The notes under the pieces are model-generated. The model saw only the letters and a list, made by a program, of their open reading frames with translations. It had not been told where the DNA came from and made no database searches. A stretch of 64,000 nt of DNA from Chinchilla lanigera (Eukaryota; Chordata; Mammalia; Rodentia; Chinchillidae). The stretch covers positions 3,435,127 to 3,499,126 of the forward strand of contig NW_004955437.1 in assembly GCF_000276665.1 (NCBI RefSeq). The letters are read 5' to 3'. A program made the position numbers and the translations under genes. This document shows, piece after piece, positions 23,948 through 36,430 of the stretch; within the stretch, counting starts at the first letter, position 1, and the number at the start of each line of letters is the position of its first letter.

Positions 23948-26370
23948 CTGTGTGTAAATTTGTGGCAATGGTTAGATGAGCACATGAGGAAAATCACTGG
24001 TTGATGCCCTGAAGAACCAACCCCAATCTCAGAACACACTGACTGTTACAATCGTGTGCCACTGCCAGCCACTGCCAGGCCAGCGCTCTTTCTGCTGCTT
24101 CCAGAGTTCACTTTTCCTGCTGGCCACACTGCGGCGTGACCCACGCTGCCTAGCGGGTGGGGCAGGCAAAGCACAGCAAGGCACGTAACGGCTGAGCACT
24201 GCGAAGAGTCGCTTTCAGCACAAGGCTAGCCCAGCCAGCGGAGGCGAGACTCTTCAGTTCCCTCCTGCACCTCTGGCCACAGAGCTGCTCTTCTGAGCGG
24301 AGCAAGCTGTTTCTGTCAAGCCTCAGTTTTTCAGCTCTAAAATGGGAACACTACAGTAGTCAAGTCATAGTTGTACATTCTTAATTCTCATAGAATTTTT
24401 CAAAATTCCAGGGCAGGCACCCGTCACTCTAAAAACCAAGATACACTAATGCCTCTGAATGGCATCCCTGTGCAGGTACACAGATGGGGAATTTCACATG
24501 AACGGAGAGCACAAAGCCCACGTGGAAACGTCACATCAGGGCCATAAATAAGTAAGTTCGTGGTTATCTGCTAGTTTGTATTACGGATATCTTTACTCTC
24601 TGCCCCCAGAGATATAATCCAAACGTAACTGCATTTTCCACACGAACAGCAAGATTCAGGATCAAAAAGTCAATGGAACAACTTTTTTTTTTTCTGGGAA
24701 ACTGGTAATAGGTGTGGTGAGTGTTATGTAGTATCTATGCGTTATGAAGTGTAAGTGGGTAACTACAAAATTTTCTCCACTCAAAAGGTAATTAGTAAGG
24801 GCTTAGGGTGCAGCCCAGCGGTTAAGCACTTGCCGAGCAAGCAGGAGGCTCCAGGTTCCACTTCCAGCAGGGGGTACACGTGGGGGTGGACAATTAGTGT
24901 CTGCTCCTGGTGCCACAGCCAGGGATGAGGGGGATACTGATGTGCTGGCAGCCCATGCTGCCTCCTAACAGCTCAGCCCGATGACTGAAAAGCCTGCTTA
25001 ACAAGGACCCTGTGCATTTTTCATATTGGTTTCAGTCTTTATGGACCATAAATACAGCCTTAATACTACCAGGCAGAACTAAACCACTCTGCTCCTACAG
25101 CTTCACAAGCCTTCTTGCGTGTGAAGATACCCAGCCGTGCTGCGCGAACGCACTCACGGGGTGACGGCCAACACAGGACTGCTCTGGCACGCCGCAGTGA
25201 GAAAGCTCCTAAACAAGCAGAGGCGAGGGGAGGGGAGGGGCTCCTCTGTAACAGGGGAAACGGGAAAGCCATGTGCTGAAGATTGTTTTCTTCCTCCTTA
25301 ATAAAACCACGAGGTGCTGTGAAGACAGCATGGAGGGTCAGCGAGGACTTAGCGGGCCTTCAAGACAGGTTGCCCAGCAACAAGTGATCCTGGGCGAAGA
25401 GCGTGTGTCTGCGGGAGGGGTCTGATTAGGAGGATCCCAGCCGGGGGAGAAGTCCTCCCCACTGGGTCTCAGCCCAAAGCTTCCGGCCCACAGGACAACA
25501 GTTCCCTTCTGGAGTCTAATAAAATATAAACGGTTACATTCCTAGTCTAAAGCTTAATGTACAGAACACGGAGGGGGCAGCACTGTGTGGAGATAAAACA
25601 GGAACACAAAAGGCAGTTTCTGAGGAGCTCCAGGAAACGGGCGTTGGCCGCACGGGGCCTGTAGCTGGCTGACAGAAGCCGCGGCTCAGGCGTGTGCTGT
25701 GTGTGCGTCTCTCCAGGGCAGCACGGGTGGGAGCCTCCGGAGGTGAGCCCGGCTGGAAGAACGCCCACTGAGGCAGACTGCTTCTGGAGCGCAAGGCAAA
25801 CGACAAATCCTCTCCTTCTCCACTTGGACAGGTATGGAAAATTTTAGAAAGGCCCAGGGTGCGCAGACCGTCTTTCCCGGGACCCGGAGCAGGGGCTCCC
25901 AGGCCTAGCCGTTGGGATAATAACCCGGAGCCACAGGGCAGGCCTCCTCGTGACTCCTGAGAAGGGTACAGGCTGTCCAGCACTCGAAAGCTGCGCCCCA
26001 CTCCCCCAAGGAGCTGCTTGGCAGTACGTGATCCTTTCTGTCCTCAACCCAGGAAAAAAAGTACAAAAAGAACAAGCCTAGGAACAAATAAGGGAACAAG
26101 TCTTGGATTCTACCCAAAAAAGTTAAAAAAAAAAAAAAAGCCTGACACGTAGGAACAAAATAAGAACACTGAGCTCTTTGGTTGTATATCAGCTGTGCTG
26201 TGTCAGTTGTCCCATGCTCTAGGAGCAGTGTGGGACACAAGAGACAAACCTGGTAATGACAAGCACGACCCAGCAATAAACACCGACTGTCTACACCGCC
26301 CACAACAGAGTTAATAGGAAGTAGGTGGAGAGGCGCTCTACCGCGATTTTAGAGAAGTTGGTATTCTCAC
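23948..26370 (-). other. FKBP5 intron 7
   Basis: The 2.4-kb intron is mostly unique, GC-moderate sequence with one tRNA-like SINE remnant near 24800. Human intron 7 is known for hormone response elements. I found no canonical AGAACAnnnTGTTCT here, only half sites. Confidence 0.85.
24800..24895 (+). mobile_element. ID-like SINE remnant
   Basis: gcttagggtgcagcccagcg followed by ttaagcacttgccgagcaag and caggttcc resemble tRNA-like A and B boxes. Confidence 0.45.
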
Positions 26371-26461
26371 CTTTTCGAAGCTCTTAAGTGTTACTTCATA
26401 TATAAGCTCAGCATTAGGTTCAATGCCAAATTTAGGCTTCCCTGCCTCTCCAAAACCATAT
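26371..26461 (-). CDS. FKBP5: FKBP5 exon 7: end of FK2 domain
   Basis: The exon is 91 bp: the last base of R222 and 30 codons (Y223 to K252), reading [20 protein letters not shown] then [10 protein letters not shown]. As far as I recall it is identical to human. It completes the FK2 beta-sheet and ends in phase 0 at the FK2-TPR border. The acceptor is ATTTCAG and the donor GAAAAG|GTGAGA. Confidence 0.95.
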
Positions 26462-27062
26462 CTGAAATGGAGAGTGAAAAAATAAAACTTTAAAAGAATT
26501 GGTGTATTTCCAGGCGCTTCCTCTGGTATTGAGGTATCATACTAGCACAGAACTATCATTTGTAAGCTACACACATCAGAGACTCTGAAGACAAACCAGA
26601 TGTTGATCAGAAGATGCAGTGCCAAGTATCCCTCCGTGGCTTTTTTAGAATCCTGGCTAGATTTAGTTTTCTTTTCTTTCACATACATATGTAATAGAGC
26701 ACCTGTACTACTTGAGCTAGCTTGTTCAATGCCTTTTTTCTCTGCTTGATTTTACATTTAGTTATTTTTAGCTATTAGGACTTTCTCTCTAAGCTTTACC
26801 AGCAAGGACAGAGGAGACATGGCCACTGTAATTGTTACAGTGATGTTCATTAAAGGTACATTTTAATAAGCTTCTAACTTTTAAGTGCTATCACCTTCCA
26901 GTACTACCACTTCCAGTCAGAAAAATGGAAAGACTAACATCTAGAGAAGTATGTTCTCACAGCAGTTAAGATTTAAAAAGGTGCCCTAGCAAACACAAAT
27001 AATTTTTTAAAAAATACACAATAAAAATAGCAGCCCTGGCACCTCATCAAGAGACATACTCT

Positions 27063-27148
27063 TGGGCTGGGGATAGAGCTCAGTGGCACAGCGCCTGCCT
27101 GGCAAGCACAAGGTCCTGAGTTTGATTCCCGGTACCAAAAAAAAAAAA
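27063..27148 (+). mobile_element. ID SINE
   Basis: gggctggggatagagctcag to a poly(A) tail, flanked by catactctt copies. Confidence 0.92.
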
Positions 27149-27956
27149 AGGCATACTCTTAGGCTATACTGTTTTAGCCAAAATACTGAATAAAATAACT
27201 GGGGATATGCAAATTTGTTTTTAGGCCATTTAAGATCTCTAACAGAATAAGCATATTCAAGAAGCATGCATCTGCTGGAGGGGAAGCTCCGGGGGAGCCT
27301 GTGTGTCTGGTTCTGTGGGCTCCCAGCATTTAGAACAATGCCCAGCACACTGGCACGTGTTCCCTGGAGTATATTCCTTCCCATCCGCTGTAAGCCAAAC
27401 TGCTCATGAGTACACGACATGGTATTACTGTATAGAAAACCTTGTAAGCCCAAACTTTTAGGTTACAGACTGAAAGATGTCAAAACTGGGTCCATGCCAA
27501 TACCGCTGGCTTTCTCTGGGGCAACAGAACTGAACTGGGGACACGCACATTTTGTTGCTTCTACTACTTTCTGCCCGCCTTGCCTGATTTCCAGGAAAAC
27601 AGCTTACTCATTCACCTCCATGTTACACAAGAAAGTGGCAGCTGGAGTAGAGAGCGGCAGAGGCGGACACTGAGAGCTGGTGAGAATGGGTGTGGTGACT
27701 TCAACAGCAGGGCAAAGGGGATCTTCAGCAAAGAAATAAAAGATGTAATTACTAGTGCCAATTCTAGGAAGTGGTACCTAGTTTTCTACTTGGAGCTCTT
27801 AGATCTATCTCCTGTTTTGTTCTGCCATGTGGTAAATAAACATTCCTTACCTGTCTGAAACAAGGGAAGCCCCTGTTTACTGGGAGTGTGTTATGACTTG
27901 GAGTCCTACCTTAGACAGGGAGAAAGGCAACACAGGATTCGGCTTTTTCTCTAGAC

Positions 27957-28146
27957 TGGGGGCTCTTAGCTGGGATAATGTTAACCGCTCCTCTCCAGGG
28001 GACATCTGGCAGTGTCTAGAGAGGTGAAACTGGCCTGGGGTGGGGCGGACAGAACACTGCTGAACATCCTGCTACGCACAGGTCAGCTCCTGTCCCCAAG
28101 AATTACCCAGCCCCAACATCCACGGTGCTGGGGATGAGAAACCTGC
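27957..28146 (+). mobile_element. MER20 (hAT-Charlie), second copy
   Basis: ggggacatctggcagtgtct, aacatcctgctacgcacagg and agaattacccagcccc are in MER20 order. Confidence 0.75.
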
Positions 28147-28589
28147 CCACGGGAGCTCACTCACAGGGCACCTATGACTGGGGTGGGGAGTGTGAAGAAC
28201 GGGTCAGAGGAGCCACCACAGCAGCCTGGCTGCCATCAATGGGACCGAAGAAGACTAAAGGAGGTTATTACTGCGTTAAAAGGCAGTGATTCTGTCAAGA
28301 TGTGGGTGGGGCGCAGCACCTGTGAAGGCATAAGCTCACGCTTAACTGTTCTGGGGACACTGTTTTTGACTTCTGGATCCCACAGAAAGTTGTCTGACAT
28401 ACTAGCTCAGCCTGAGCAAAGAAGGACTCAGGGCACATAATTCATCTGACTGAAAGATAAAATACTACCGCTGGAATTACAGGACTTCACCGAAACAACT
28501 GGACTGTGTAACGGAAGAAATTTGGTATTAACGTCCTTGAATTAAAAGTTGCCTCCAGAGCAGAGATACAAATAAAGGACCTCGGTGAC

Positions 28590-28790
28590 CAGTAGGCCTT
28601 TCTGTGCTTACAATAAGCGCTTGCATCACCAGTTCTTACCAACCGCACCCTTTTTACAGGTAAAGAAACTGAGGCTCAAAGAGAAGTGCTTCCTAAGAAG
28701 TCACACGAAGAGGCAGCGGCAGAGCCAGGATTTAAATTCAGAACCTATGCGGTCTGAGGAAATTGTTTAGTTTTCTGACCCACACTGCCT
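28590..28790 (-). mobile_element. MIR SINE
   Basis: aaagaaactgaggctcaaag followed by gcagagccaggatttaaat is reverse MIR. Confidence 0.75.
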
Positions 28791-29544
28791 CAGAATGAGA
28801 CTACGACTCGTGGTAACCTGTGTTTTGTTTGAGGCTGGTGCAGGACAGAAGAATACGTAAAGGGGGGAAAGAGAAAAGTTAAAACTAAAACGCTTCATTT
28901 AAAATGTGAAAGGTTAATGAGTCACGGCATTCAAAACAACAACATAAAGGGAAGGTGGTATCCCAGTGAGGGAGAGAAAAATGAGTTCTTTGGAAGTGTT
29001 GTACGCATTTCTTGGTATGAAAAAATCCTGCCAAGGAATCAAAGTCAAAGAGAAAGTATGCCCTGGAAGTTTTATGGAGAATGAAATACACAAGACAATA
29101 AGGGCACAAACTTGCTGCAGCCGTATTTACAGCAACACTCCAGCGTGATGGTAGGTGGGAATCTGCACAAGACAGGTAAATTCACTGCATGCTCACAAAA
29201 CATGCCTGGTGCACAGGGCTTTTCTGCATACATGTTCAGTACTACACAGCGTGTGTGCAGACGTTTTGCAGAGAATGTACTTTGTACAATGTCTCAACAT
29301 ACCAACACCTTGAGCAGAAAATAACATGTACCTAGCTATGCTAAATCACATTCATAAAACATGAAAATCTTTCATGCCTAGAAACCTGTGAAAACTTGTT
29401 GAGTACTTTTATGCTTGGAAAGATCTGAAAAACCTACCCTATGTTAAAACAGGATTTCCTTTTGCTGTCGGTCCAACGGTAAGATGGAAGAGAAACACAG
29501 CCATCCCGAAAGAAGTGAAACCCGATTACACGGCAGCCAGTTTG

Positions 29545-29720
29545 CTAAGCACTTCACCTGTATTACCTCATTTAGTCCTCCACACTTTTATTAGGAAGCT
29601 GCTGTCACCCCAATCAAACCAAGGGAAAACGAAGAACCGGGGGTTAAGTGACCTGTCAACTGCAGCAGAGCAGGCTTTACCCACTGGTGATACAACAAAC
29701 AGTTTACACCTGCAAGGAAC
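29545..29720 (-). mobile_element. MIR SINE
   Basis: aagcacttcacctgtattac and ggttaagtgacctgtcaac are reverse MIR landmarks. Confidence 0.65.
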
Positions 29721-31139
29721 TACTTGCATTAATAAACATAAAGTCAATTTCTGTTTCCCTTTGCCACTGAATTTGAGACATCTGCACCCAGATGATAAGA
29801 CATCTGCCTCATCAGCTAGGTTAAAATGTAAAGCTGATTCATATTATATGCTTACAATATGTACAGAACTTATATTCAAGGGGCTTAAATTTGAAAACAC
29901 ACATGAGACAAAAATCCCCCCTCTATGAATTTAGAACTACTATAATTTTGAATGCTAAACTTAAAGTAATTACAGACTATTTGGCTATGGAGGAGAGAGC
30001 CTTCTCTATGCTCTAGTTCATTAAAAAAGGTTCCTGTTAGGAACAGGAATAGCTTCACCTTAGAGAGAATTACAATATAGAGTAAATAAACAAAACACAT
30101 TGAAGTAGGAATATAGTAGGAAAAAAATACGGTATGGAAAAAGAAATTACACAAAAGGTGCTTCAACGAAGGCTTGAAAGACTTTAAAGTACAGCATTTT
30201 GGAAAGGTTTTGAGCACATAGTGGCATGGCCTAAACATCACCTGAGAAATATTATGATCAAGAACTTGGGCAAAGGTAAACATGCCACTGGATTACTACA
30301 GAGCATACACAAAGGCAACAGACAGTATGAAAGGCACAGGAGTTTTACTGGCAAGGGCAGGTCACTGAGGGGGTCAAAGTCCTGCCGTAAGAAACTCACG
30401 GAACCCCCAAAGGAGGACACACCAGATAAGCAGACTGTACTCTCATGGGAACAAATCAAAACACCCTGGGGTCTCTCAGGGTCTACTGCTCAAGACAGAA
30501 GGGCTAGATTCATGGTATAATTTTAGACCTAAAAATAGTATCAAACACGTTTCCACCTTAAAAAAATAAAAAAAACATGTTTTCACAATACAGACTGTCA
30601 GATCTGATAGTTCTAAGCTTGGAAGTGCTAATGGATATCCTTATGATGGGAAGAATTTAGGCAAAAATGAGTCATCTCCGCTGCCTTTAGATCCAGGAAG
30701 AATACACTTTTTTTTCAAAGATTCTGTATAAGAACATGTGTCATAAATTCAAGTGGTAGTAAATCATCCAAATGGTTCTTCAACTCCCAAGGCCCACATG
30801 TTTTACTGCCTCCTGCCCAATTTAGAGAAAAGAGAAGAGGGCTTAGGAGAACAGCACGCGAGCAGGGCAATAGCTGCCTGACTCTGGGAAAAGCAATCCA
30901 AAGGCAAAACGTGCCCGTCTGCCCTGTCCTTAACCCACATCAACCAAGTAAACATGCTCACAGCCCCGTGTGATATGGGAAGGCCCACTAATATACTTGA
31001 TGACTAATTGTAACCTGACTAAGGAACTGTTTCCCTGTTGCATTAACTTCACTGAAGATACCAAGATACTGAATGAAAAAGCATGCATACTCCTGCTGTT
31101 TACACAGCTTCACAGTGCTGGAACTGGTAGGCTGCTTAC

Positions 31140-31296
31140 CGTGGTCCAAGATATAAAATGCACTGCTCTTCCCGCTGCATCTTCTCCAGGGCTTTGTCAA
31201 TTCCAATGGGAATGTCGTGGTCTTCTCCTTCACCAACAATGAATATCACATCTCTGCAATCAAACGTCCTTCCACCATAGCGGCCTTCCAGGTGGA
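31140..31296 (-). CDS. FKBP5: FKBP5 exon 6: core of FK2 domain
   Basis: The exon is 157 bp: two bases finishing I170, 51 codons (H171 to P221) and two bases of R222. It begins [18 protein letters not shown] and ends [11 protein letters not shown]. The acceptor is CACCTTCAG and the donor CCACG|GTAAGC. FK2 lacks isomerase activity in FKBP51 but is needed for stable progesterone receptor complexes (family knowledge). Compared with human from memory, C176Y, M179T, A186I and T188I cluster in 13 residues, unusually many for this protein, while the [20 protein letters not shown] core is unchanged. Confidence 0.95.
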
Positions 31297-31599
31297 CTGA
31301 AGGTGAGGGAAGAGGTCAGTCAACAGAGCTGCTCCTTACTACTTTAGTGAAGGTGCAGATGAGTGGCTAGCAATGTCACAAATACATTTCTCTTTTCTTA
31401 TTTCATCGAGACACATGTGGTATCCCACTCAGTCCAAAAGTTTAAGGGTAACTGTATTTCCGTTTTAAGTTAAATATATAATTGCTGATAACTGAGTCAG
31501 TAAGACAGCTTAGTGGGTGATACACTAGAAACAAATTTATCTAAGCCTTACATGTCAACTTTCTCACCTGTAACACAGGGTCAAGAAATACTGTATTGC

Positions 31600-31755
31600 C
31601 AGGCGTGGTGGCGCATGCCTGTAATCCTAGCACTGGGGAGGCTGAGGTTGGAGGATCACTGTGAGTTTGAGGCCAGCCTGGTCTACATAGAGAGTTCAAG
31701 GCCAGCCTGTACTATTAGCAAGACTCTGTCCCTCTCTCCCCGCAACAAGAAATAC
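31600..31755 (+). mobile_element. B1 SINE
   Basis: Full B1 (gccaggcgtggtggcgcatg) with a degenerate tail, about 300 bp upstream of exon 6. Confidence 0.9.
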
Positions 31756-32143
31756 TGTGTTGGATTATTTAAACAGATAGTTATAAAAATGCCACAAATT
31801 TAATATCACATATATAATGGCTTAGCCATCTATAACTGCATCTTGACTGCTGATGCCTGGGCAAAAACAAAAACCAAAACAAACCCCTCAACTGAGTGGC
31901 TATTTCCTCAATGACAAACAGAGATTAATTGAAGCATTTTCTTTAAGACTCCTTAATTACATTCACAAGTGTATTTAAACAAAAATGGAACATCCAAAGG
32001 CAAAAATATTAGTAACCAACTTAGCTGTCTTCCTTAGTGGAGGTAATAAATATAAAATATGAGAGAAATGATATTCTCTATCACTTCTGAAGTCTCATAA
32101 TTTAATAACTTCCCTTGAACTGTTCAGTGAAAAAGTCAATTTC

Positions 32144-32335
32144 TAGCTGGGCAAAGTGGAGCACACTTGTAATCCCAGCGCTCTGGGAGGCTGAGGCAGA
32201 GGAAGTTTGAGCCCAGCCTGAAAAACTTAGCAAGACTTTCTTTCAAAATTTAAAAAATAAAAATAAAATAGGGCTGGGGATGTAGCTCACTGCAAAAGCC
32301 CTGGTTTCAATTTCTAGTACTCAGAAAAAAAAGTC
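32144..32335 (+). mobile_element. B1-dID SINE
   Basis: B1 half, A-rich linker, then gggctggggatgtagctcac ID half. Good example of the dimer. Confidence 0.88.
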
Positions 32336-32554
32336 AATTTTGTGGGGCCTAAATCCCCACATCACCCACATTCACTCAGCTTGTTCCTAGAATTATTTCA
32401 CATAAGAGGCTTCCATCTTGTTTTAAGACAAAACAAGAAAAATACATACATATATATATTCTTCTAGGAAAAACAATTCTCTGAAACCTTTAAATTATTT
32501 CTCACATTTAGGATACTTATGCTTTCCATTTAGACTTTTGTTTCAATAAAAAAA

Positions 32555-32652
32555 CACATGCACAAAAAAAGACAAACTGCCATTGCTAACGGGGTTGAGA
32601 GTTCTTAGAAGTTTGTATATCTAAAAAGCTCAATAAAATAATCAGCCTGCAG
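32555..32652. other. Composite local duplication joining two downstream segments
   Basis: Bases 32555-32625 match 33875-33945 in direct orientation (one mismatch in 71). Bases 32624-32652 match 33337-33365 exactly. The order is reversed relative to the sources, as at a head-to-tail junction of 33337-33945. Confidence 0.75.
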
Positions 32653-32696
32653 GGTGGCTTATATAATAATAAATCTACCAATTTCCTAAAACACTT

Positions 32697-32815
32697 CTTT
32701 TCTTTTGAGACAGGCTCTCAGTATGTAGTTTACACTGGCCTTGAACTCCTGGAGATCCTTCTGCCTCAGCTTCATGAGTGCTGGGACTGCAGGTGTGCAT
32801 TCTCATGCCCAGCCC
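32697..32815 (-). mobile_element. B1 SINE, short
   Basis: Antisense B1 lacking one internal arm. Confidence 0.8.
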
Positions 32816-33424
32816 CTAAAACACTTCTTTGCTAAGACTGATGGATCATCTTTAGATCAACAACTTGTTTTAGAGAGACTAAAAATCACTCATTCTTTCA
32901 TACTTGTCCCATGTCCAATAAGACAACTAATTTTTCCAAATACAAATTCTATTCCAATTTACTCTACTTTTGAACTCCTGATCCCTTGAAGCTCTAGAAT
33001 TTTATGATTCTATGACCCAGTAATCTAACTCCATACAAGCCTGAAACCAGCCTCACAACTAATTCCCATAGTTAATCATTTGATCAGAGTACCTTTAGCC
33101 TAGACCTGAAAAACGGGAGAAATTCACAAGAGCAAACAACAGTAGTGGGGACAGGAGGGGCCCAAATGTCCCAGGACATTTATGCCTTAAAGCTCTCCAC
33201 CTTTTCTAACTCAGTGGGATCGGTAGCATCTTGATCTCCTCTCACTGCAGCCAAACTAGAGGGGGCATGTGGCCTTTTGTTTTATATCCCACACTCACAA
33301 ATGCAGGTGATTCTATGTTAGATTCACTTTTAGAATAAAAGCTCAATAAAATAATCAGCCTGCAGCCAATTTAAAGTTCTTCTGAACTGGAAAATATTTT
33401 AAAAGTAAATTCAACTTTATTTTT

Positions 33425-33576
33425 TATTTTTTTGTCTTTTTGAGACAGGGCCTTGCTATGCAGTTCAGGCTGGTCTTGACCTCACTTTGTAGCCCAGGCT
33501 AGCCTCAAACTCGAAATGATCCTCCTGCCTCAGCCTCCCAAGTGCTGGATTACAGGCGTGTGCCACCATGCCCGGC
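33425..33576 (-). mobile_element. B1 SINE with 14-bp target duplication
   Basis: tcaactttattttt at 33411-33424 and 33577-33590. Confidence 0.93.
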
Positions 33577-33672
33577 TCAACTTTATTTTTAAGTATATGC
33601 ATATTAGAGAGACTCTGCAGTTAAGTGTAGGGTTTTCAGATATTTTTATTAGGGTAAAAGCTGATGTTTTAC

Positions 33673-33870
33673 CATACGCAGCGGTGCACACCCATCATTC
33701 CAGCTACTTGGGAGAGTGAGAGGCAAGAGGATCACAAGTTTGAGGGCAGCCTGGGCAACTCAGTGAGACCTAGCTTCTAATAAAAAAATGAAAAAGGGCT
33801 GGCTAGCTCAGCTGTACAGCACTTACTAGCATGCACAGGCCTTCGATTAAATGTTTAGTGGCACTAAAAA
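33673..33870 (+). mobile_element. B1-dID SINE
   Basis: B1 half then aagggctggctagctcagct ID half. It borders one source of the composite insert at 32555. Confidence 0.75.
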
Positions 33871-35417
33871 AACCCACATGCACAAAAAAAGACAAACTGC
33901 CATTGCTAAAGGGGTTGAGAGTTCTTAGAAGTTTGTATATCTAAATATTTTTAAGTCTGCCCAAGAAATTTAGACTAATGGATGACACTTTTCATAAAAA
34001 CGATTTGCTGAGCAAAGTGAATTTCAGCCCATGTATTACATAATGTCTCAAGTATTGAGCTCTACTGTCCTAGTAGTTCACAGATTAGTCAACAGATTTT
34101 TTTCTTTTTTTTGCTTGAGGCTTATTGTTAGAAACCTCGTCTTCTTCCCTAAAGGAGAGTACATTTAGCAGGGGAGGAAATTTTCAGTACATTTGTTGTG
34201 GCTTTTGGTTGATCAAGTTTGAATGTGTTTTCAAAACAGGAAATCCAGAGACTGCAAAAGATTCCTGCCTATGTGTCAGTTTCCTAGACTGGTTTTCAGC
34301 TTGAACGTATGTGCTTAAAATTATATAAATAATTTTAGAAGCTGTCTTCACATATGATAGTCCATCATTAGGGGGAAAAAAGACTGGCTACTTATAAACA
34401 TGTTGGAAAAGGTAAGTGAAGCAAGAAAAGAAAAAAGTCAAACTATAACAAAGGCATAACTAAGAAAGGAAAACATTCATCATAGCTAGTCTCTCTGGGA
34501 GAGACAATAAATCAGAGAACCAGTGTCTTTGACCATTTGCAATTAGCTCTTAATACCTTATATATGGACCTTTATTCCCCTGATAAATTTAACTCTTCAA
34601 AACTGGACCTAAGTAAGCACTACCCATATATCCTGTTTATGTGTGTATCTAAAACCATCACCTTATAATACTGAGATTATCTGGAATGTCAGAGCAAGAG
34701 GCAGTACCACAGCCTTAGTGGATACAAACCACTGATTCTTTACCTCTACAAGCAGCAAAGTCTTGCTAGGTTAGTAGCTTCTAAACTTGGAACGCTGGTG
34801 TGACAAGTTCTACGAGACTGCTGGCAAGAGCTCCTCCACCACTAGGAGCTGCAGGAAGACTGCCCACCGTCACAGTGACTCGGGTAATAGGTGCCCAGCT
34901 CCTACAGATCCACTTTCTCTCTTTTATACTGTCTTAATTGCCACCAACAAAAACTGTGTGGTTGCTTTTAACCTCATATCTTTTAGTGCAAATACTCACT
35001 TAATAAATATTTAATAATAACCATCATGACTCACTTGGGAGATCAGCCTTTAGGGCTCAGGAGGTCTGTTGCTAATCTCAACCAGCATGATTTGCGGGAA
35101 GTAAATGATCTATGACGTGCCTAAAGAGAATGAAAGTGCACACAGGATGCTTCTACTTAGGGCTCTTTTTTTGGTACAGAAAGAAATAAACAAGTTTAAA
35201 AGAGACAACGTTTTCTCTTGACTTACAGTCTATGTAACTTAAAGGGGGTGGAGGTCCTCCAAACCCCCAGAAGTCAAACCAAACCAAATTACCCAAGCTT
35301 AGCTGCGCAATCCGAGCGTAACCACATCAAGTGAGCCCGATCTGCTGCACAACATCATTTAAACTGGAGCTCTGACTTATTGTTCTCTTACTAGAGCAAT
35401 TTTGTTTTGAAGAGCAC

Positions 35418-35432
35418 AGAACACCCTGTTCC
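35418..35432. promoter_or_regulatory. Glucocorticoid/progesterone/androgen response element, FKBP5 intron 5
   Basis: The sequence AGAACACCCTGTTCC is an inverted repeat of hexamers with 3-bp spacing, one base from the perfect palindrome AGAACAnnnTGTTCT. Intronic steroid response elements, including one in intron 5, drive hormone induction of FKBP5 in human and mouse (established). The core agrees with the human element as I remember it. A C/EBP-like TGCGCAAT lies about 110 bp away near 35305. The surrounding 400 bp is free of recognisable repeats. Confidence 0.8.
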
Positions 35433-36219
35433 GAATGTGGCTGGCACATGAACTCGATGTGCTGACAGCAATTTGTACTCCGATTAAAATAGGGGGGAAA
35501 AAAGGAAAGAGAGTGCACAGCAGTAACAAAAACTGGAACGCGAGAACCCCAAAACTGTACAGTTTGTATTTTAGGAAGGAAAACTAAGAAAGAGGGTTCA
35601 AAACCTAAAAAAAAGTGCTGTAAATGCTCCAGCCTAAAGAAGTTAGCTCTGGTAAGTGTCTGTTTTCCCCTTTTCTAATTATAGCAGCTGGTGTCTGATA
35701 GCTTTGCACTCATTCCCCAAACAATTACTGGGTCATGGGGATTTGAAGGGGAATGTTGTAACGGCATTACTACTAGACAACACTGGTCACTGGGCCAGAG
35801 AAAACCAGGTTGTGACAGGTTGCTTCCTCGCGGCCGGCGTTGTCCCTGGTGCCTACACCTCATGGCAAAGCAGTCTCTCTGTCTGTCTAACAGAGCCAGG
35901 CGTCGAGAGAGAGGGATCTTGCTGATCCCCTGAAAAGGACAGTAGAGATGGACATCTAAAAGCAGGACAGGCATATCAGTCACTGACTACAAGGCAGCCG
36001 TTTTTATCAGGCATGATGGTCATGTTTCCCCCAAACTGCCTCTACCCTGCTTGTGCTATTTGAGGTGAACACACACCACTGAGAGATCACTTATGGCACT
36101 GAGGGACAGATGCTGGTGGGGCAGCTGGAACCCGGCTACTAGAATATATCACATTTATTCAAGTGATGTCTTAGTCTAAGCAGGAAAGCATACATCCTGC
36201 AATTAACTTTACCACGTAC

Positions 36220-36430
36220 ACCACTTCGCCCTTCACATCAGCACAGCACCTGAGCCAGCTCCATTCTGCTACTTAACAATTGTGGCTTGGGAAGTAGTTT
36301 AAACTTTAAGAAGTTCAGTTTCATCTATGGAACAGGGGTAATAATACTAGCTAGCTCACTGTTGACTGGGCCGACTTAGTGGTATCTAATGTGGAAACAC
36401 TGTATGAAGTGTGGATACAGAGATGTGAGT
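36220..36430 (+). mobile_element. MIR SINE
   Basis: gctacttaacaattgtggc, agttcagtttcatctatgg and aacaggggtaataatacta in MIR order. Confidence 0.65.

Larger units (their letters stand above)
26462..31139 (-). other. FKBP5 intron 6
   Basis: The 4.7-kb intron contains an ID SINE, a MER20, two MIR remnants and an L2-like 3' end (27230-27380). 29900-31139 is AT-rich unique sequence with nothing recognised. Confidence 0.85.

Noticed and set aside
24300..24330. Second steroid response element in intron 7 (agcaagctgtttct)
   Set aside because: Too many mismatches in the left half site to support.
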